Shown piece after piece: positions 40,927 through 42,484 of a stretch of DNA of 42,484 nucleotides. Below the pieces are notes generated by a model. That model worked only from the letters and a program-made list of their open reading frames with translations. It did not search any database and was not told where the DNA came from. Every line of letters starts with the position of its first letter. Within the stretch, counting starts at the first letter, position 1. The translations under genes and the position numbers were made by a program. The DNA lies in contig JAGAUA010000016.1 of the NCBI GenBank assembly GCA_017847885.1, positions 1-42,484 of the forward strand, written 5' to 3'. The DNA is from Oscillospiraceae bacterium. GTDB lineage: Bacteria; Bacillota; Clostridia; Oscillospirales; Ruminococcaceae.

Positions 40927-42072
40927 ATGAAAAAGCAAGGCTTTTGCGGAATAATTCTTTCCGCGGTAATTGCGGCAGGACTTTTTACCGGCTGCGGAGA
41001 AAAGGGCGGAGCAGGTGAAGCTGCTGCGGAAACGACTTCCGAAACCGTTGCCGAGGCAGCTTCCCCCAAGGTCACGGTGGAGGGAACAAAGTTCATCGTT
41101 GACGGCAAGGAGCTTATCATCAACGGCGTAAACACCCCATGGCAGAATTGGAACGACTTCGGCAGCACAGCCTTTGACCCCACATTCTGGGACAGCCACT
41201 TTGCCGACCTGCACGAGATAGGTGTAAACTCCGTCCGCGTCTGGGTAAACTGCAACTCCATGGTTGGCATAAAGCTCAAACCCTCGGGACAGGTGAGAGA
41301 GGTCCTTGAGAAGCACTGGACGGACATTGACCAGCTGTTTGAGATCGCCGAAAAGCATCAGATATATCTTATGCCTACGCTGCTTTCCTTTGACCACTGC
41401 AAGGACAGCAACTACGCAGACAGATGGCGCGCGGTCATTACCGACGATGCCGCAATGCAAAGCTACATAGACAGCTACGTCAAGCCCTTTGCGGAGCGGT
41501 ACGGCTCTAACCCCTATCTGCTGGGCATCGACCTTATGAACGAGCCCGATTGGGTCATCGAGAATGCCGAGTGCGGCAAGCTTCCCAAGGAAAGCCTTTC
41601 AAAGTTCTTTGCGAACTGTACCGCGGCTATCCACGAGACTAACCCCGACGCGCTTGTTACTGTGGGCATGGGCATGGTGAAGTACAATTCCGACAGCGAC
41701 AAGTATCCGGGCAACCTTGTTTCCGACGAGGTAATGACCTCATACGCAGGGGAAAAGGCGTGCCTTGACTTCTATTCGCTCCACTATTATGACTGGATGA
41801 GGGGCTATATGGGCTGTCCCTTTGATATGTCCCCCACGGCGTTCGGTCTTGACGGAACAAAGCCTGCATTTCTTGGCGAGTTCGGTCTCGGCGATGGACA
41901 GACATTTGCGTACGCATACGAAAACATCGTAAAAAACGGCTGGAACGGCTCAATGATGTGGTGTTCCAACGATGGCGCGAACCATGCCGCAGAGTGGGAT
42001 GACATCGCAGCCGCAACGAAAAATGTGGAGTCGCTTTATACGGATAAGGTGTTCCCCCTCGGCAAAAAATAA
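40927..42072 (+). CDS. GH5-family glycoside hydrolase, lipoprotein
   Basis: A 381-residue protein with a lipoprotein signal peptide (lipobox FTGC, Cys23), a short Ala/Glu/Thr linker and a GH5-type barrel from about residue 48. The acid/base Glu206 lies in DLMNEPD and the nucleophile Glu318 in FLGEFG. NGVNTPWQNWNDFG and SVRVWVN fit cellulase or beta-mannanase members of GH5; which one is undecided. The lipid anchor places it on the outer membrane face. ATG 40927 has AAGGAG about 9 bp upstream; a longer in-frame start at 40876 is rejected because the signal peptide would be internal. Own promoter and terminator. Confidence 0.92.
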   Translation: MKKQGFCGIILSAVIAAGLFTGCGEKGGAGEAAAETTSETVAEAASPKVTVEGTKFIVDGKELIINGVNTPWQNWNDFGSTAFDPTFWDSHFADLHEIGVNSVRVWVNCNSMVGIKLKPSGQVREVLEKHWTDIDQLFEIAEKHQIYLMPTLLSFDHCKDSNYADRWRAVITDDAAMQSYIDSYVKPFAERYGSNPYLLGIDLMNEPDWVIENAECGKLPKESLSKFFANCTAAIHETNPDALVTVGMGMVKYNSDSDKYPGNLVSDEVMTSYAGEKACLDFYSLHYYDWMRGYMGCPFDMSPTAFGLDGTKPAFLGEFGLGDGQTFAYAYENIVKNGWNGSMMWCSNDGANHAAEWDDIAAATKNVESLYTDKVFPLGKK

Positions 42073-42078
42073 GATAGT

Positions 42079-42117
42079 AAAAATCCTGTCGGATATTCGG
42101 TTCGGCAGGATTTTTTT
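42079..42117 (+). terminator. Intrinsic terminator of the GH5 gene
   Basis: An 11-bp stem with one G-U pair (AAATCCTGTCG 42081-42091 with CGGCAGGATTT 42103-42113) and a T-run through 42117, directly after the stop codon. Confidence 0.9.
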
Positions 42118-42152
42118 GCAAAGCGGATAAACAATAATTTAGCGCAATGTTT

Positions 42153-42209
42153 TGTAGGGGACGGGTCTCCCGTCCCGATGTTGTAGGGGCGGATTCCATA
42201 TCCGCCCGT
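42153..42209. repeat. REP-like pair inserted in the tail of repeat copy C
   Basis: A GACGGG-type unit (42153-42177) and a GGCGGAT-type unit (42182-42209). Compared with copy A (near 361-394), they interrupt the common tail, which continues on both sides. Confidence 0.8.
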
Positions 42210-42227
42210 GTTGTTTGGGGTAATATT

Positions 42228-42476
42228 TTGTATGGCATCAGCGAAGCGAGAGTAAAAGTTTCGTCCACCTTTTCAAAGGTGGCGGTTTCCAAAGGCAGAG
42301 CCTTTGGTCGCCGCGCGCACGCGGCGAAATCCCCAGCTTGCGCCCGCAGGCGCCCGAAAAAACGGAGCAAGGGGTGAAAAATGCGACAGCATTTTGAGGG
42401 GAGGCGAACAAGACCGCCTCCCCTTGTGGGAGCTACAAATAAAACTTTTCTTCAAAACAGTCCGGTGGACTGTTTT
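42228..42476 (-). repeat. Multi-hairpin element, copy C
   Basis: In minus-strand order: 23-bp palindrome (42454-42476), GGGGAGGCG/CGCCTCCCC (42398-42423), AAAATGC/GCATTTT (42378-42395), GCGCC/GGCGC (42340-42353), CGCCGCG-tgcg-CGCGGCG (42309-42326), CCAAAGGC-tct-GCCTTTGG (42289-42307) and CCACCTTT/AAAGGTGG (42265-42282). The same order as copy B but with different, still paired, last three stems. The window ends in it. Confidence 0.85.
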
Positions 42477-42484
42477 GAACGGAG

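Overview
The window looks like chromosomal DNA of a Gram-positive anaerobe of the class Clostridia, most likely close to Ruminococcus or other Oscillospiraceae. This is inferred from gene content, with no database search. The signs are a long S10-spc-alpha ribosomal protein cluster with a zinc-type S14, a KOW-domain protein gene between map and infA, a short archaeal-type prolyl-tRNA synthetase, strong AGGAGG-type ribosome binding sites, secreted glycoside hydrolases (GH16 and GH5) and a protein with an NTG-plus-hydrophobic C-terminal tail. I see no rRNA gene, tRNA gene, CRISPR array, transposase or prophage gene.

Layout. Positions 1-592 hold repeats and the pyruvate kinase promoter. Positions 593-7982 hold pyk, a convergent membrane protein gene, a cyclophilin-type lipoprotein, a small membrane protein coupled to proS, and a secreted GH16 enzyme, with two repeat-rich gaps (3777-4706 and 6458-6920). 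From 8119 to 24507 there is one co-directional ribosomal supercluster: promoter and long leader, then rpsJ, rplC, rplD, rplW, rplB, rpsS, rplV, rpsC, rplP, rpmC, rpsQ, rplN, rplX, rplE, rpsZ, rpsH, rplF, rplR, rpsE, rpmD, rplO, secY, adk, map, the KOW gene, infA, rpmJ, rpsM, rpsK, rpsD, rpoA, rplQ and an intrinsic terminator. Positions 24684-25017 hold an 82-residue protein gene whose promoter carries a LexA-like operator. From 38317 down to 25075 everything is on the minus strand: argG, a lipoprotein, argH, argC, hicA-hicB, argJ, a PH-like membrane protein, argB, a lipase-like protein, argD, an alpha/beta hydrolase, argF and a DUF975 membrane protein. Together argJ, argB, argC, argD, argF, argG and argH cover the route from glutamate to arginine, with ArgJ recycling the acetyl group; no argR or carAB is present. 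The right end holds a membrane-anchored phosphoesterase, a small cell-surface protein, a small XRE regulator and a secreted GH5 lipoprotein.

The most unusual content is non-coding. At least four families of small palindromic or iterated repeats fill almost every gap outside the ribosomal cluster. (1) A modular multi-hairpin element occurs near 244-331, 4359-4573 and 42265-42476; its stems differ between copies but stay fully base-paired while the loops stay fixed, which suggests selection on structure. (2) About twenty REP-like TGTAGGGG hairpins also show compensatory arm changes. (3) A heptamer-based repeat (TAATGCG and variants) lies directly on or next to the stop codon of a gene in all four cases and offers stop codons in several frames. 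(4) Hairpins are centred on GCAAGC. Further points are a LexA-like operator array, a structured S10 leader, three long structured spacers inside the ribosomal operon, and accessory genes (a toxin-antitoxin pair, hydrolases, a PH-like protein) threaded through the arginine cluster.
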